Under the pieces are notes generated by a model. It saw only the letters and a list, made by a program, of their open reading frames with translations. It was not told the origin of the DNA and ran no database searches. Made by a program: the position numbers and the translations under genes. 64,000 nucleotides of DNA, taken from NCBI GenBank assembly GCA_963781155.1, contig CAWAEC010000014.1, positions 558,001 through 622,000 of the forward strand, given 5' to 3'. This stretch comes from PALSA-693 sp963781155 (GTDB lineage Bacteria > Actinomycetota > Acidimicrobiia > Acidimicrobiales > Palsa-688). Below, one piece after another: positions 8,748 to 19,300 of this stretch. Numbering within the stretch: the stretch's first letter is position 1; each line of letters starts with the position of its first letter.

Positions 8748-9731
8748 TCAGTCGACGGCTTCGAGTTCCACCGGTGTGGCGATCACATCGACAAGGGCAT
8801 CGCCCCGCAGAGCGGTCAAGGCGAGCGGCTTCCCGATGGCACCGGCGAGCATGAGGCGTTGCAGAGCCTGCGCCCCACTGATGGGCTGATCTCCGGCGCT
8901 CAGCAGCAAGTCTCCGGTGCGGAGACCAGCACGCGCTGCCGGACCGCCGGGAACGACCTCCGCGACGCGCAAGCCGTGCTGCTGGCCCCGTTGCTCGGCG
9001 AGGGCCGGCGGCAGAGGGGCAGGAGTGCCGGCCAGGCCGAGGTAGGCACGACGCACCTTGCCCTCAGCGAGGAGGGCCGAGATGATTTGACGGGTGGTGC
9101 CGTTGATCGGAATGGCCAGACCCACGCCGACTCCAGCCACCGCGGTGTTGATGCCGACCACTTCTCCGGTGGCCACCGCCAAAGCCCCACCCGAGTTGCC
9201 CGGGTTGAGAGCGGCGTCGGTCTGGATGACGTCGTCGATGATACGCACGCTGCTCCCGGCGCTGGTCGGCAACGACCGGCCCAGGGCGCTGACCACCCCG
9301 GCCGTCACGCTCCCCGCGAGACCCAGGGGATTTCCGACGGCAACGACGAGCTGGCCCACTTTGAGGGTGGTCGCCTCACCCAGTCGCGCCGGCGAGGGGG
9401 TGTCGCCGTCAGCACGGATGACGGCGAGGTCGGAAAGAGGGTCCGTCCCCACCACATGGAACGGGCTGGTGGTGCCGTCGGCGAACGCGGCCTTCCCGGC
9501 GTCGGCGCGGCCGACGACGTGGGCGTTCGTGAGGAGAAACCCGTCGTTGGTGAACACGACGGCCGAGCCCGCGCCGGTCTGGAAGTTGCCACCCCGCCCC
9601 CGACGCGACACCTGCACGGCCGCGACCCGCGGGTTCAATTCGGCGGCCACTGACGTGACGACCTGGGAGTATGCGTCCATTGCGGCGCTCTCGACGGGCG
9701 AATGGGACGCCTGAGATGCGATGTCGGCCAT
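8748..9731 (-). CDS. HtrA/DegP-like trypsin-type serine protease with PDZ domain, no export signal
   Basis: The 327-residue protein has the full chymotrypsin-fold triad: His in LLTNAHVVG, Asp in DPLSDLAVIRAD, and Ser in LNPGNSGGAL. A C-terminal PDZ domain follows (GLRVAEVVPGGPAARAGLRTGDLLLSAGDQPI). Unlike most HtrA proteins there is no signal peptide or N-terminal membrane anchor: the sequence starts with a short polar segment and runs into the protease domain, so the product appears cytoplasmic. A good ribosome site (AGGAAGG...AGGAG) precedes the ATG. Convergent with the methyltransferase. Likely role is protein quality control. Confidence 0.88.
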   Translation of the reverse strand: MADIASQASHSPVESAAMDAYSQVVTSVAAELNPRVAAVQVSRRGRGGNFQTGAGSAVVFTNDGFLLTNAHVVGRADAGKAAFADGTTSPFHVVGTDPLSDLAVIRADGDTPSPARLGEATTLKVGQLVVAVGNPLGLAGSVTAGVVSALGRSLPTSAGSSVRIIDDVIQTDAALNPGNSGGALAVATGEVVGINTAVAGVGVGLAIPINGTTRQIISALLAEGKVRRAYLGLAGTPAPLPPALAEQRGQQHGLRVAEVVPGGPAARAGLRTGDLLLSAGDQPISGAQALQRLMLAGAIGKPLALTALRGDALVDVIATPVELEAVD

Positions 9732-9758
9732 GGCTCCTGCCTTCCTGTTGACCTCAGG

Positions 9759-9784
9759 ATGATTACATGATTACATTCAATGTA
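9759..9784 (-). promoter_or_regulatory. AT-rich direct and inverted repeats upstream of the HtrA-like gene
   Basis: Read toward the protease gene, this stretch contains a perfect 13-base dyad (TACATTGAATGTA, 9772-9784) followed by the tandem octamer ATGTAATC ATGTAATC. It is the only AT-rich patch in a very GC-rich neighbourhood and lies about 30-55 bases upstream of the ATG, so it is a likely promoter and operator. The regulator is not identifiable from sequence. Confidence 0.5.
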
Positions 9785-9894
9785 GCCGGACGTCTGCAGA
9801 AGGCGGCCACATAGAGGCGGCCACATAGAGGCGGCAGGCCGGGCCGGCACCCTCCAGACGATGGAGGACTCGCCGGCGCTTACACTTCCCCCCC

Positions 9895-12118
9895 GTGGCG
9901 AGCCCGTCCGTAGCCGCAGCCACGGCCCCGGCTGCTCCGAGTCAGGCTGCCACCCGGACGCGCCCGGTATGGCTGCCGGTCTGGTCGGAAGAGGCGGCGT
10001 TTCGCGCCGTGCGAGCCACGTTGGTCGTGCCCGGGCTCTTCGCCATCGCCCTTCAGGTAATCGGCAACACCCAGGTGGCTACCTACGCTTCCTTTGGTGG
10101 GTTTGCCACCCTGGTCATGGCCACCTTTGCCGGCGGGCGATGGGACAAGGCACGGGCCCACCTGGGGCTGGCCCTGACCGGCACGGTCCTGATCGTGATC
10201 GGCACCCTGGTGTCCACCTCCACCTTGATCGCGGCCCTGGTGACCGTTCCGGTTGCGTTCTCCGTGTTGTTCGCCGGCGTCCTGGGCCCGAATGCCGCGT
10301 CGGGGGCGTTCGGAGCACTGCTCGCGTACGTGTTGCCTGTTGTTTCCCCCGGTCACGCGAGCCTCGTTCCTGACCGTTTGGCCGGCTGGTGGATGGCGTC
10401 GGTGGTGGGCACGGCAGCCGTACTCGTGCTCTCCCCACGCCCGCCCGTGGATCGGCTGCATCGCGCCGGCACGGACCTGGCGAGCAGCCTCGCCGACGAA
10501 CTCGATGCGATCCTGATCGGGTCTGCCGAGAACGGACTGCATGAGGTGTCCCTGGCTCGAAAAGTCGAGTTGCACGCCGCCTTTACATCCACTGCGTTCC
10601 GTCCGACCGGCCTGGCTACCCCGGACCAGGCATTTTCCAACCTGGTCGAGCTTCTCGACTGGTGCTGCAGCATGGTCGGCGACGCCATCGAGGTTCTTCA
10701 AGGCACGGGTGTCGGCCCGGGCGACGAGCGGAGCTTGATCGAGACCTCGCGGACGCTGCTCCGCGACGTGGCCGCGCTGATTGCCGGGCAGGCCGCTTCC
10801 CCCGACCTGGAGGGCGCCGAGCGGCTTCTGGCCGCCACGGCGGCCCGCGCTCAGGACCAGATCATCGCCACCGAGCCCGAAGCGGCCGCCGCCGCCCTTG
10901 TCTTCCATGCCCGCAACCTGGCCGTTGCGGCGCTGCGCCGCCGCGGCCGACGCGCTCATCGCCAGCCGGCGAGCCGATCACCGCACCATCGCCGCGGCGC
11001 GGCGCCGCTGGTATGGAGGCAACGCCATTCCACTCGCCGATAGCCCGGTCGCAGGCGTCCTCGGTGCCGGCACCGTGGCCGCCCGGCACGCCAACCTCCG
11101 CTCCGTGTGGTGCATCAACAGTCTCCGGGGCGCACTGGCCCTGGCGATCGCGGTGACGGTCGCGGATCTGAGCGACGTGCAACACGCCTTCTGGGTGGTA
11201 CTCGGCACCATGTCGGTACTGCGTACCAGCGCGGCTTCGACTGGCGCCACCGCCTTGCGGGCATTGGCGGGAACGGTGGCCGGATTCGTGATCGGCTCGG
11301 CCATCGTCATCGCTATTGGCTCCGATACCGCCATGCTCTGGGCTGTCCTCCCGGCTGCCGTGTTCGTGGCCTCGTATGCCCCGGGCACGGCGCCGTTCGC
11401 CGCCGGCCAGGCCGCCTTTACCGTTCTGGTTGCCGTGCTGTTCAACCTGCTTGTTCCCGCTGGGTGGCACGTCGGGGTGGTGCGAGTGGAAGACGTGGCC
11501 CTCGGTTGCGGCGTCAGCCTGGTTGTTGGCGTGCTGCTGTGGCCTCGCGGTGTGGCGGCCGTCGTCGGCGACGACCTGGCCGACGCGTTCCGTCAGGGAG
11601 GAACGTATCTGTCCGGCTCGGTCGACTGGATCCTCGGTCGCTCGACGTCCCCCGGCAATGGAGTGGCGACCATTTCGGCCAGTCTCCGCCTTGATGACGC
11701 GTTGCGGGGGCTGTTGGCGGAACAGGGGTCCAAGCGAATCCCGAAGGAGCACCTGTGGCGGCTCGTCGGCGCGACCATGCGCCTGCGCTTGACGGCCAAA
11801 GCGCTGGCCGGCGCCCGCCCGGTCGCACCCGGCTTCGAGCCGGCCGGGCGGGCCCTGGCGGAGTGGTCCGCAGACCTGGTCAGCTGGTATGACCGGCTGG
11901 CGGAAACCCTCAGCGGCAGTGTCGCAGCCGACCCGGCTGCCCTCGAGGCCGCCCTGCCGTCCGTGCCCGCACCGTTCGACGCGCCACCGACCCTTGGCAT
12001 CCCGACTCGCAGCCTGTGGATCAGCGAACATCTCCGGGACCTCCGAGCCCACCTGATCGGCGTCATCGGTCCCGCCGTGGAGCTGTCGGCCGTGCGTCGC
12101 CGGCCGTGGTGGCGCTGA
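9895..12118 (+). CDS. FUSC family integral membrane protein, split by a +1 frameshift
   Basis: Large membrane protein of the FUSC (fusaric acid resistance / aromatic acid exporter) type, about 740 residues once the frame is corrected. The first half holds a helical bundle (TLVVPGLFAIALQV, ASFGGFATLVMATFAGGRW, GLALTGTVLIVIGTLV) and a cytoplasmic helical region. The second half, in the +1 frame from about 10930, holds a second bundle (GALALAIAVTVADL, HAFWVVLGTMSVLRTSA, ALAGTVAGFVIGSAIVIAIG). The repeat of bundle plus cytoplasmic domain is the family architecture, so the halves belong together. The shift lies in GCGGCGCTGCGCCGCCGCGG. GTG start at 9895 is tentative. Substrate unknown. Confidence 0.75.
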
Positions 12119-12145
12119 ACCCGTTTCCCTCCGCAGCTACAGGAA

Positions 12146-12167
12146 CCTGATCCGCGGCCGGATCAGG
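12146..12167. terminator. Perfect stem-loop between convergent FUSC and DMT genes
   Basis: CCTGATCCG (12146-12154), a four-base loop CGGC, then CGGATCAGG (12159-12167): a perfect nine-pair hairpin in the 44-base gap between convergent genes, overlapping the DMT stop codon. Flanking GGAACC and GGTTCC can extend pairing imperfectly. There is no strong T-run, so if it terminates transcription it does so in the U-poor manner common in GC-rich actinobacteria. Confidence 0.55.
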
Positions 12168-13117
12168 AGGCAGGTTCCACGCCTTCCTCGGCGCCGCCAG
12201 GTTCGGGCGCGGGCTCCGGTGTTTGTGGGGTGGGGGTGGGGTGGAGGTGGTGGAGTTCGTCGGGGGTGAGGGTGGGGGGGGCCCAGTGGGAGAGGGTGAT
12301 GATGCCGGTGGCGAGGGTGGTGAGGGCGAGGGTGGCGCCGAGGAGGTTGGCGGGGTTGGTGTGGAGTTGTTCGTGGAAGAGTTCGATGCCGAGGGTGATG
12401 CTGGTGAGGGGGTCGGTGATGAGGAGGCTGGCTTGGCTGTTGGCGAGGGGGCCGAGGCGGTAGGCGCCTTGGAGCAGGATGGTGCCGGCGACGCCGGTGG
12501 CGGTCATGGCGTAGAGGGGCCAGTGGAGGAGGAGGTTGGGCAGGCCGTGGTGGGCGAGGAGGTCGACGGTTTGTTTGACGAAGGCGGCGTCGAGGGACCA
12601 GATGAGGCCGGTGGCGGCGCCGAAGAGGGTGGCGCGGCGGGTGGGGGGGCCGTGGCGGGCGGCGAGGAGGAGGAGGGCGGCGGCGCCGGTGCGGGTGGTG
12701 ATGGCCCAGGCCCATTGGCTGGGGGTGGGGGTGTGGTTGCCTTGGCTGGGGTTGGCGAAGACTAAGAAGGCGCCGAGGCCGGCGCAGAGGGTGAGGGCCG
12801 CGGTCCAGGTGCGGGTGGTGATGGGGTCGTGGAGGAGGAGGGCGCGTAGGGCCAGGGTGAAGACCAGTTCGAGGACGAGGACGGGTTGGACGACGGCTAA
12901 GGGTCCGAAGTAGAGGGCGAGGGCGGAGAAGGCGAAGGTGCCGGTGAGCAGGGCGGCGCCGGCGAGCCAGGCGGGTTGGCGGATGAGGTCCCAGCTGGTT
13001 TTCCAGATGCGGTTGGGGGGTGGGGGGCCGGGTTTGCAGGTTGGCTAGGCGTTGCAGGAGGGCGCTGCCGGCGTTGGCCAGGGCGGAGAGGGCGGCGAAG
13101 AGGATGGCGGCGGCCAT
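12163..13117 (-). CDS. DMT/EamA-type transporter, split by a +1 frameshift in a C6 run
   Basis: Drug/metabolite-transporter superfamily membrane protein of about 317 residues. It starts MAAAILFAALSALANAGSALLQRL; after a frame change at 13010-13030 it continues with LAGAALLTGTFAFSALALYF, a helix of the form AVVQPVLVLELVFTLALR, GAATGLIWSLDAAFVK, and near the C-terminus GPLANSQASLLITDPLTSI. This is the paired five-helix EamA pattern found in actinobacterial DMT proteins. The two frames join cleanly if one C is removed from CCCCCC (GGGGGG on the plus strand at about 13021-13027). It starts 14 bases after the esterase stop on the same strand. Codon use is extremely C-rich. Substrate unknown. Confidence 0.65.
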
Positions 13118-13131
13118 GGCAGGGGTGGGGG

Positions 13132-14445
13132 TTAGGGGGTGGGGGCGCAGTGGGCGGGCGGGTGGGTGGGGGTGGGGGTGAGGTGGAGTTGGGCGGAGAG
13201 CCAGGGCAGGCTGTCGGCGAAGGCTTGTTTCCAGAAGCTGTAGTCGTGGCCGCCGGGGGGGGTGGCCAGGCAGGTGGTCAGGCCGGCGTGGGCGGCCAGG
13301 GTTTGTAGGGTGTGGGCGGCGGTGAGGCTGTCGGGGTCTTGGGCGCCGGCTTCGAACCAGCCGGCCAGGCCGGGGTAGCGGTGGTGGGTGAGCAGGTATT
13401 GGGGGTTGTGGGCGTTGTAGGCGCTGGGCGAGCCGGCGAACAGGTCGGTGATGGTTTGGGCGGGGGTGTCGGTCTGGTAGGTGGGGGAGGGGAACCCGGA
13501 GTAGGAGGCGAAGGTCTGGTATTGCTGGGGGTGGTTGAGGGCGAGCAGGAGGGCGCAGGTGCCGCCTTCGGACAGGCCGGCGACGGCCAGGGAGCCGGGC
13601 CTGGTGTTGGCGTTGAAGTTTTTGGTCATGAAGGCGGGCACGTCTTTGCTCAGGTAGGTTTCCACGTCGCCGAAGCGGGCCGAGTTGACGCATTCGGTGT
13701 CGCCGGCGAAGGAGCCGTTGACGTCGGGCATGACCAGGATGGGGGCTTGGCCGTGGTGTTGTTGGGCGAAGGCCAGGGAGGTGGCGTCGGCGTAGATGGC
13801 CCGGGTCCAGTCCGAGGGGGCGCCGGGGGTGCCGTGGAGCAGTTCGATGACGGGCAGTTGGGGGTGGTCGGGGGCGAACCAGGCTGGCGGCACCCAGATG
13901 AAAGCGGCTCGGGGCGTATAGCGCAGGTGGGTGCCGGCGGTGGCGGGGATGGCCACGCTCAAGGTGGCGCCGTGGTCGGGCAGGATGCCGGTGCGGGCCA
14001 CCTGGTCGCGTAAGGCGGTCAGCTGGGCGTTGTTGACGAAATGGTTGGCGTTTTTGCCGAGCAGGCGGTCCAGGCTGGGGTAGTACTGGAAGGTCTGGTT
14101 CACGGCGCTGCCGGCGGAGACCACGGCCAGGACCACCGCGGCCACCCCGCTGATGCGGCGGGGCCAGTGGGCGTGATGCCAGCCGGCGATGACCAGCCCG
14201 GCCATCAAACAGGCCACGCCCAGCCACAGATACAGCGACCGGGGCGCCCCCGCCGGCACCGAATGATCAAAATGCAGAAACAGAAACAGCCCGCCAATCA
14301 ACAACAATCCCAGCGGAACACCAATCGCAAACTCCATCAAGACGTCGCGTCGCAACACCACCGCGATCACGCAGACACCCACCGTGACCCAGAACAGGAC
14401 AAACGGGAACCAACCGGAGACGATCGAAAAGCTGATCGCTTCCAT
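13132..14445 (-). CDS. Membrane-anchored alpha/beta-hydrolase (putative esterase, antigen 85-like fold)
   Basis: 437-residue protein with about four N-terminal membrane segments (SGWFPFVLFWVTVGVCVIAVV; GVPLGLLLIGGLFLFLHF; LYLWLGVACLMAGLVIAG; a fourth at VAAVVLAVVSAG), then a catalytic domain. The nucleophile elbow is AVAGLSEGGTCALLL (Ser), with a late GGHDYSFWKQAF histidine and acidic residues between. The architecture matches the actinobacterial membrane esterases related to mycolyltransferases. The catalytic domain would face outside the membrane. It is clearly paralogous to the lipoprotein at 21142-22233 (shared PPAWFA, MPDV, ECVNS, ETYL, WFEAG). It is divergent from lysS; the proximity suggests a lipid ester or aminoacyl-lipid substrate (inference). 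ATG at 14445 follows AAGGATG. Confidence 0.78.
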   Translation of the reverse strand: MEAISFSIVSGWFPFVLFWVTVGVCVIAVVLRRDVLMEFAIGVPLGLLLIGGLFLFLHFDHSVPAGAPRSLYLWLGVACLMAGLVIAGWHHAHWPRRISGVAAVVLAVVSAGSAVNQTFQYYPSLDRLLGKNANHFVNNAQLTALRDQVARTGILPDHGATLSVAIPATAGTHLRYTPRAAFIWVPPAWFAPDHPQLPVIELLHGTPGAPSDWTRAIYADATSLAFAQQHHGQAPILVMPDVNGSFAGDTECVNSARFGDVETYLSKDVPAFMTKNFNANTRPGSLAVAGLSEGGTCALLLALNHPQQYQTFASYSGFPSPTYQTDTPAQTITDLFAGSPSAYNAHNPQYLLTHHRYPGLAGWFEAGAQDPDSLTAAHTLQTLAAHAGLTTCLATPPGGHDYSFWKQAFADSLPWLSAQLHLTPTPTHPPAHCAPTP

Positions 14446-14776
14446 GTAGGCACCATCCTTGGTAGATTCCCGCCCGTCCCGGCGCGCGGCCAAATGTAAC
14501 AAAGCCCTGCTTTGCACTCGCGGCCGCCGGACGGGTCTGGATGCCGGAATGGGGACGGAAAGGATGGGCACTTGCAGTCTCGAGAGGCGCCGGCAGGTGC
14601 GCCGACTCTGCGATCAGTGCCGCCGGAACGCCCCGACTGCGATGGGGATTGGGTCAGCGCACGCGCACCGCAGGAACGCCCGGGCTTCTGGACCCGGAAT
14701 TAGGAAGAATTCCCAGGGACGCAGGCGGCCGGCGGGGTCAGGATCGACACATGAGCGACGGCGAGGGAGAGCGCGG
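14446..14776. promoter_or_regulatory. Divergent intergenic region between esterase and lysS
   Basis: The 331 bases hold no convincing gene. They must carry the promoters for both the leftward esterase-DMT unit and the rightward lysS operon. A short dyad CAAAGC-CCT-GCTTTG (14500-14514) lies 55-70 bases upstream of the esterase start. No T-box-like or other leader RNA structure for lysine control is obvious. Confidence 0.4.
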
Positions 14777-16312
14777 ATGCTGAAGGACGGGCCCTTGGAA
14801 GCTGAAGGAGCTCCGTCTCCAGCCACGGCAGGGTCGGGTGGCCTGGCGGCCCAGACGGCCGAGCGGCGGGCGAAACGGGACGCGCTGCGCGCCAGAGGTA
14901 TCAATCCCTATCCGACCAGATTCGACCGGAGCGGGTCGCTGGCCGAACTGCACCGAACCCATGCCGAACTCGGGCCCGACTCCCGAACCGGTGAGACGGT
15001 CCAAGTCGCAGGCCGGGTCCTCTCCATTCGAGGTCACGGAAAGCTGCGCTTTTTGACGATGGAAGACACGAGCGGCTCGATTCAGCTGATGTTCCAGGCC
15101 GACCATTTGACCGAGGATGTGGCCGCGGTTGAATCCCTGGTCGATGTCGGAGACTGGATCGGGGCCACTGGCGAGTTGATCACCAGCCGCCGCGGTGAGC
15201 TGTCCGTGGACGTCTCGGATCTGCAGGTCCTGTCCAAGGCCCTCCGGCCCCTTCCGGACAAGTGGCACGGAGTCAGCGAGGCCGAGACCCGGTACCGTCA
15301 GCGCGAGGTCGACCTGCTGGCGAATAAGGACAGCCGCAGGGTCTTCCAGATTCGCTTCAAGACCCTGTCGATCCTGAGAGAGCGCTTGGAAGCGCAGGGC
15401 TTCCTCGAAGTCGAGACGCCGATCCTGCAACCGCAGGCCGGCGGTGCGATCGCTCGCCCGTTCTTCACGCATGCGAACGCACTGGATACCGAGTTCAGCC
15501 TGCGCATCGCCCCCGAGCTGTATCTCAAGCGCCTGGTAGTTGGAGGGTTCGAACGGGTGTTCGAGATCGCCCGGAACTTCCGCAACGAGGGCATCGATAC
15601 CCGTCACAGCCCGGAGTTCACCTCCCTCGAGGCGTACCGGGCCTTCGGGGACTTCACCGATGGCATGGACCTCACCGAGCACCTGATTGTCGAAGCGGCC
15701 CAAGGCGCGGCCGGCCGGCTGGACTTTGAGATCGCCGGCCAGCACATCGACCTGTCGCCTCCCTGGCCTCGCCGGGACCTGCTCGACCTGCTCGAGGAGC
15801 ACCTGGGCAGACGGGTCCATCCGTCAATGCCCGTAGAGGAGCTCCGGGCGCTGTGCGACGCCCAGGAGGTGCCGTATCTGCCCAACTGGGCGTCCGGGAA
15901 GCTGGTGTTCGAGCTCTACGACAAGGTGCTCATGAACAAAACGGTCGGTCCGGTCTTCATCTACCACTACCCGACCGAGGTGTCGCCGCTAGCCCGCCAC
16001 AGCGTGTCTGACCCGACCGTCACGGATCGCTTCGAGCTCGTCATCGCCGGGCGAGAGTTGGCCAACGGTTACAGCGAACTCAACGATCCCGACGAGCAGA
16101 ACGAACGTTTTCAGGCCGAGGCGGTGGCGGCCGCGGGAGGCGATGTCGAGGCCCATCCGGCCGACGCCGCCTTCGTGCGGGCGCTCGAGTACGGACTTCC
16201 GCCCACATCCGGCATCGGCATCGGCATCGACCGGCTCATCATGCTGTTCGCCGAGGTGCCCGCCATTCGCGACGTCATCCTTTTCCCCATCATGCGGCCG
16301 GAGGCGACATGA
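14777..16312 (+). CDS. lysS: Class II lysyl-tRNA synthetase
   Basis: Charges tRNA-Lys with lysine. The 511-residue protein has an N-terminal OB-fold anticodon-binding domain (VQVAGRVLSIRGHGKLRFL, about residues 74-92) and a class II catalytic core. The core shows LEVETPILQPQAGGAIARPF (motif 1 region), FRNEGIDTRHSPEFTSLEAY (motif 2 and the lysine-specific strand), ELANGYSELNDP, and GIGIGIDRLIMLF (motif 3 with its arginine). Length is normal for LysS. ATG 14777 is preceded by GAGGGAGA. The stop overlaps the start of the next gene (ATGA), which carries the MprF-type domain; the two activities are fused in mycobacterial LysX. Whether this is the only LysRS of the genome cannot be told. Confidence 0.93.
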   Translation: MLKDGPLEAEGAPSPATAGSGGLAAQTAERRAKRDALRARGINPYPTRFDRSGSLAELHRTHAELGPDSRTGETVQVAGRVLSIRGHGKLRFLTMEDTSGSIQLMFQADHLTEDVAAVESLVDVGDWIGATGELITSRRGELSVDVSDLQVLSKALRPLPDKWHGVSEAETRYRQREVDLLANKDSRRVFQIRFKTLSILRERLEAQGFLEVETPILQPQAGGAIARPFFTHANALDTEFSLRIAPELYLKRLVVGGFERVFEIARNFRNEGIDTRHSPEFTSLEAYRAFGDFTDGMDLTEHLIVEAAQGAAGRLDFEIAGQHIDLSPPWPRRDLLDLLEEHLGRRVHPSMPVEELRALCDAQEVPYLPNWASGKLVFELYDKVLMNKTVGPVFIYHYPTEVSPLARHSVSDPTVTDRFELVIAGRELANGYSELNDPDEQNERFQAEAVAAAGGDVEAHPADAAFVRALEYGLPPTSGIGIGIDRLIMLFAEVPAIRDVILFPIMRPEAT

Positions 16313-19300
16313 CTGACGTATCAGACGGGCACGAGGTCCGGGCATCGGTGGCGCAGGACGCCGGAGCATCGGTCACCGCATCGCCCGCTCCTGTCATCCC
16401 CGACGACGACCTCGTGGCGGCGGTCGACGAGATCGCGCCTGGCCCCGGCCCGACTGCCGGCGAAGAGGACGCCGCCCGCATCGCGGTCTATGTTCCCGAC
16501 CTCATCGAATTGGAAGTGAGTCGGGGCGGCCGCGTCGTCGTGGTCAGCGATTTGCATCTGGGCCCGGTCGGATGCGAGGCATCCTCCCGGGCCGCGGACG
16601 AACTGGCGGACCTGCTGGGCAACTTCCACGAACCGGGATTGTTGATCATCGCCGGCGACGGCTTCGAGATGCTGGCCGCGGCTCCGGATATCGACCGGAT
16701 CCTGGACTCCCATCCACAGTTCACCTCTGCCGTCAAGGAGTTCGCCGACCAACCAGATCACCGTCTGGTGATTCTCCCCGGCAACCACGACGGGCAATTG
16801 GCCTGGGACGGCGCCTCGATAGAGGTGCTTCGCTCCCGGCTCGGGATGTCCGATATCAGCCTCAGCTGTGATCTGGTATTGGCGACGGGGGACGGCCGCC
16901 AGGTGGTCCGCGTGGTGCACGGCAACCAGCTGGATCCCTACAACACCTTTGAGGATCCGCGCTCGCCGGTCGACACCCCGCTCGGTCACCACATCGTCCG
17001 GCAGGTGCTCCCCCCTCTGGAGACCCGTGCCGGACCCGGCTCGCTGCTCGAGGGGATCCAGTGGTTCAACGGCGATCCCACCGATCTGCTGGGTTCGCGC
17101 TTGTTGTACCGGAAGGTGGTCGGTCGCCTGTGGTGGCTGGCCGTGCCCTTCGCGGCCGCCCTGTTGCTGCGTTTCTTGTCCTTCGCGCCCGGAACCAAAC
17201 CCCTGCTGCACCACCACACCGAACGATGGTTGGTGTCGTTCGGGGTGTTGATCGTGGGTATCGCGGTGATCACGGCCGTGGTCGGGATCGCAACCATGTT
17301 GAGGGTGAACCGGGCTCTCGCCGACGCGTCCATCAGCGACCGGGGGGACGTCAGCGCTTCGAATGCCGCAGCGCGCGAAGAAGCCGCTCGCCTGGTGGCC
17401 ACCGGCCATGCCGGCCTGGTTACCGGCCACACCCATGAGCCAGAGATCTCACAAATAGGCGCAGGCTTCTACGCGAACACCGGGTGTGGCACCGAGGTGG
17501 TCCGGGCTCGAAAGGCTCGATTTGGTCTGCCGGCCCCGTTCGTGCCTGTCCGACGCCTGTCCATGGTCGAGTTGCAGGCCGGACCTGTCCTCTCAGTGTC
17601 CCTCTCGCTCGAGGAGCAGCCCATCGGTCAGCCCTCGGCCCTCGAGCGACTGGTGGCGGCACCCGAGCGAGCTCGCCCCGCTTCCCTGGAAGTCGTAGGG
17701 CAGCTGCCGGACGGGGCCATCTGGCCAATCGACGAGCGGGCCTTGCTTCCCTGGGTGCGCCGGCGCCGGGTTCGTCGTGTGGCTGCGTTCACGCTGCTGC
17801 TGGCCGGCTTGCTCAATGTCCTCTTCGCCCTGCTGTGGCCCATCCACTGGACCCGGCCGGTCAATCACTGGCTGCCCTTCGGCATCCACCCGGTCGGGGG
17901 CGTGACCGCGGTAATCGGTGGCCTGGCCCTGGCCGGCGTGGCCAAGGGCGTGCGGAGCGGGTACCGGCGGGCATGGCTTGCAGCCCTCGTCATTTTGCTC
18001 GTCAGTACCGTCAACCGTCTGGTGCACGACGTGGGCCTCGGAGGCTCGGCCATCGCCTGCCTGTTCGGCTTGTGGCTGCTGCTCGAACACCGTCACTTCC
18101 GGGTCAGCCCGCCGGGAACCCGTCGGGTGCTGGGTTGGCTGACCATGGTCGGACTGGTTGCCGCCGCTGTCGCGGCCGGGCTCGACGCCATCTACCAGGG
18201 TGGCAGCCGGGAGACCAGGGACGTCGTGGTCGTGGCCATTCTGGGCACGGCCCTGCTGGTCCTCATCACCGCCCTCCCGGCCCGCGAGCAACGGCGCTCC
18301 GGCCCGGAGCGGGCCCGGGCGTTCACGCGGGCCAGAGGCGTCATCGACCGTTACGGCGGCGACACTCTCGATTACTTCGCCCTGCGGGACGACAAGTCCT
18401 GGCTGTTCACCGGCAACTCCTTGATCGCCTACTCAGTGATCAATCGCATCATGCTGGTCTCCCCCGACCCCATCGGGCCGATCAACGAGCGCCTGGACGC
18501 GTGGTCGGACGCCATGGACCTGGCCGACTCCAATGGCTGGTACATCAGCGTGCTGGGTGCCACCCGTCCGTGGCTGCCCGTCTACCGGGCGGCCGGTCTG
18601 ACTGCCGTCTACATGGGCGACGAAGCGATCGTCGACTGCCAGACCTTTTCCCTCAAGGGCAGGAACATGAAGTCGCTGCGGGGCGCCTACAACCGGGTAT
18701 CCAAGGCCGGCTATCACTCGGCCGTCATGGACCCCCTGGACGCGGACGAAGCGCTCCGGCAGCAGCTGGAATCCCTGGCCACGGAAACCCGCCAGGGAGA
18801 CGCCGAGCGCGGCTTCTCGATGACGTTGAGCCGGATGTTCGATGAGCGCGACAAGGGCTTGCTGCTGGCCGTCTGCTTCGACCCCGACGGGAAGCCCGTG
18901 GCGTTCAATCAGTACATTCCTGCCAGCCATATCTACGGCTACTCGCTCGACGTCATGCGGCGGACCAGCAACCCGGACGCGCCCAACGGGCTGACCGACT
19001 TCGTGATCATCGAGACCATCAACTGGTTGGCCGAACGGGGAATGGTGGGCCTGGGGCTCAACTTCGCCACCATGAAGGCGGTGGTAGCCGGCGAGGCCGG
19101 ATCCAGCCGCTGGACTTCAATCGAGCGGTCGCTGCTGCACCGTTTCAGCGAGAGCATGCAGATCGAGTCGCTGTGGAACTTCAACAAGAAGTATTACCCC
19201 GAGTGGCGCCCCCGGTATTCGGTCGCTGATGACCGGACCCACATTCCCAGAGCCGGTTTGGCCATCGCCCGGGCAGAATCGGTAGCAGAGCTCCCGCTCG

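Noticed and set aside
12240..12460. Apparent short tandem repeat of GGTGGAG/GAGGGTG type
   Set aside because: The periodicity is codon bias in the DMT gene, not an array; unit length and sequence drift, so it is not a CRISPR or satellite repeat.
12223..14013. Gly/Glu/Val-rich plus-strand frames
   Set aside because: They mirror the C-rich codons of the DMT transporter and esterase genes on the other strand; composition is low complexity and no domain is visible.
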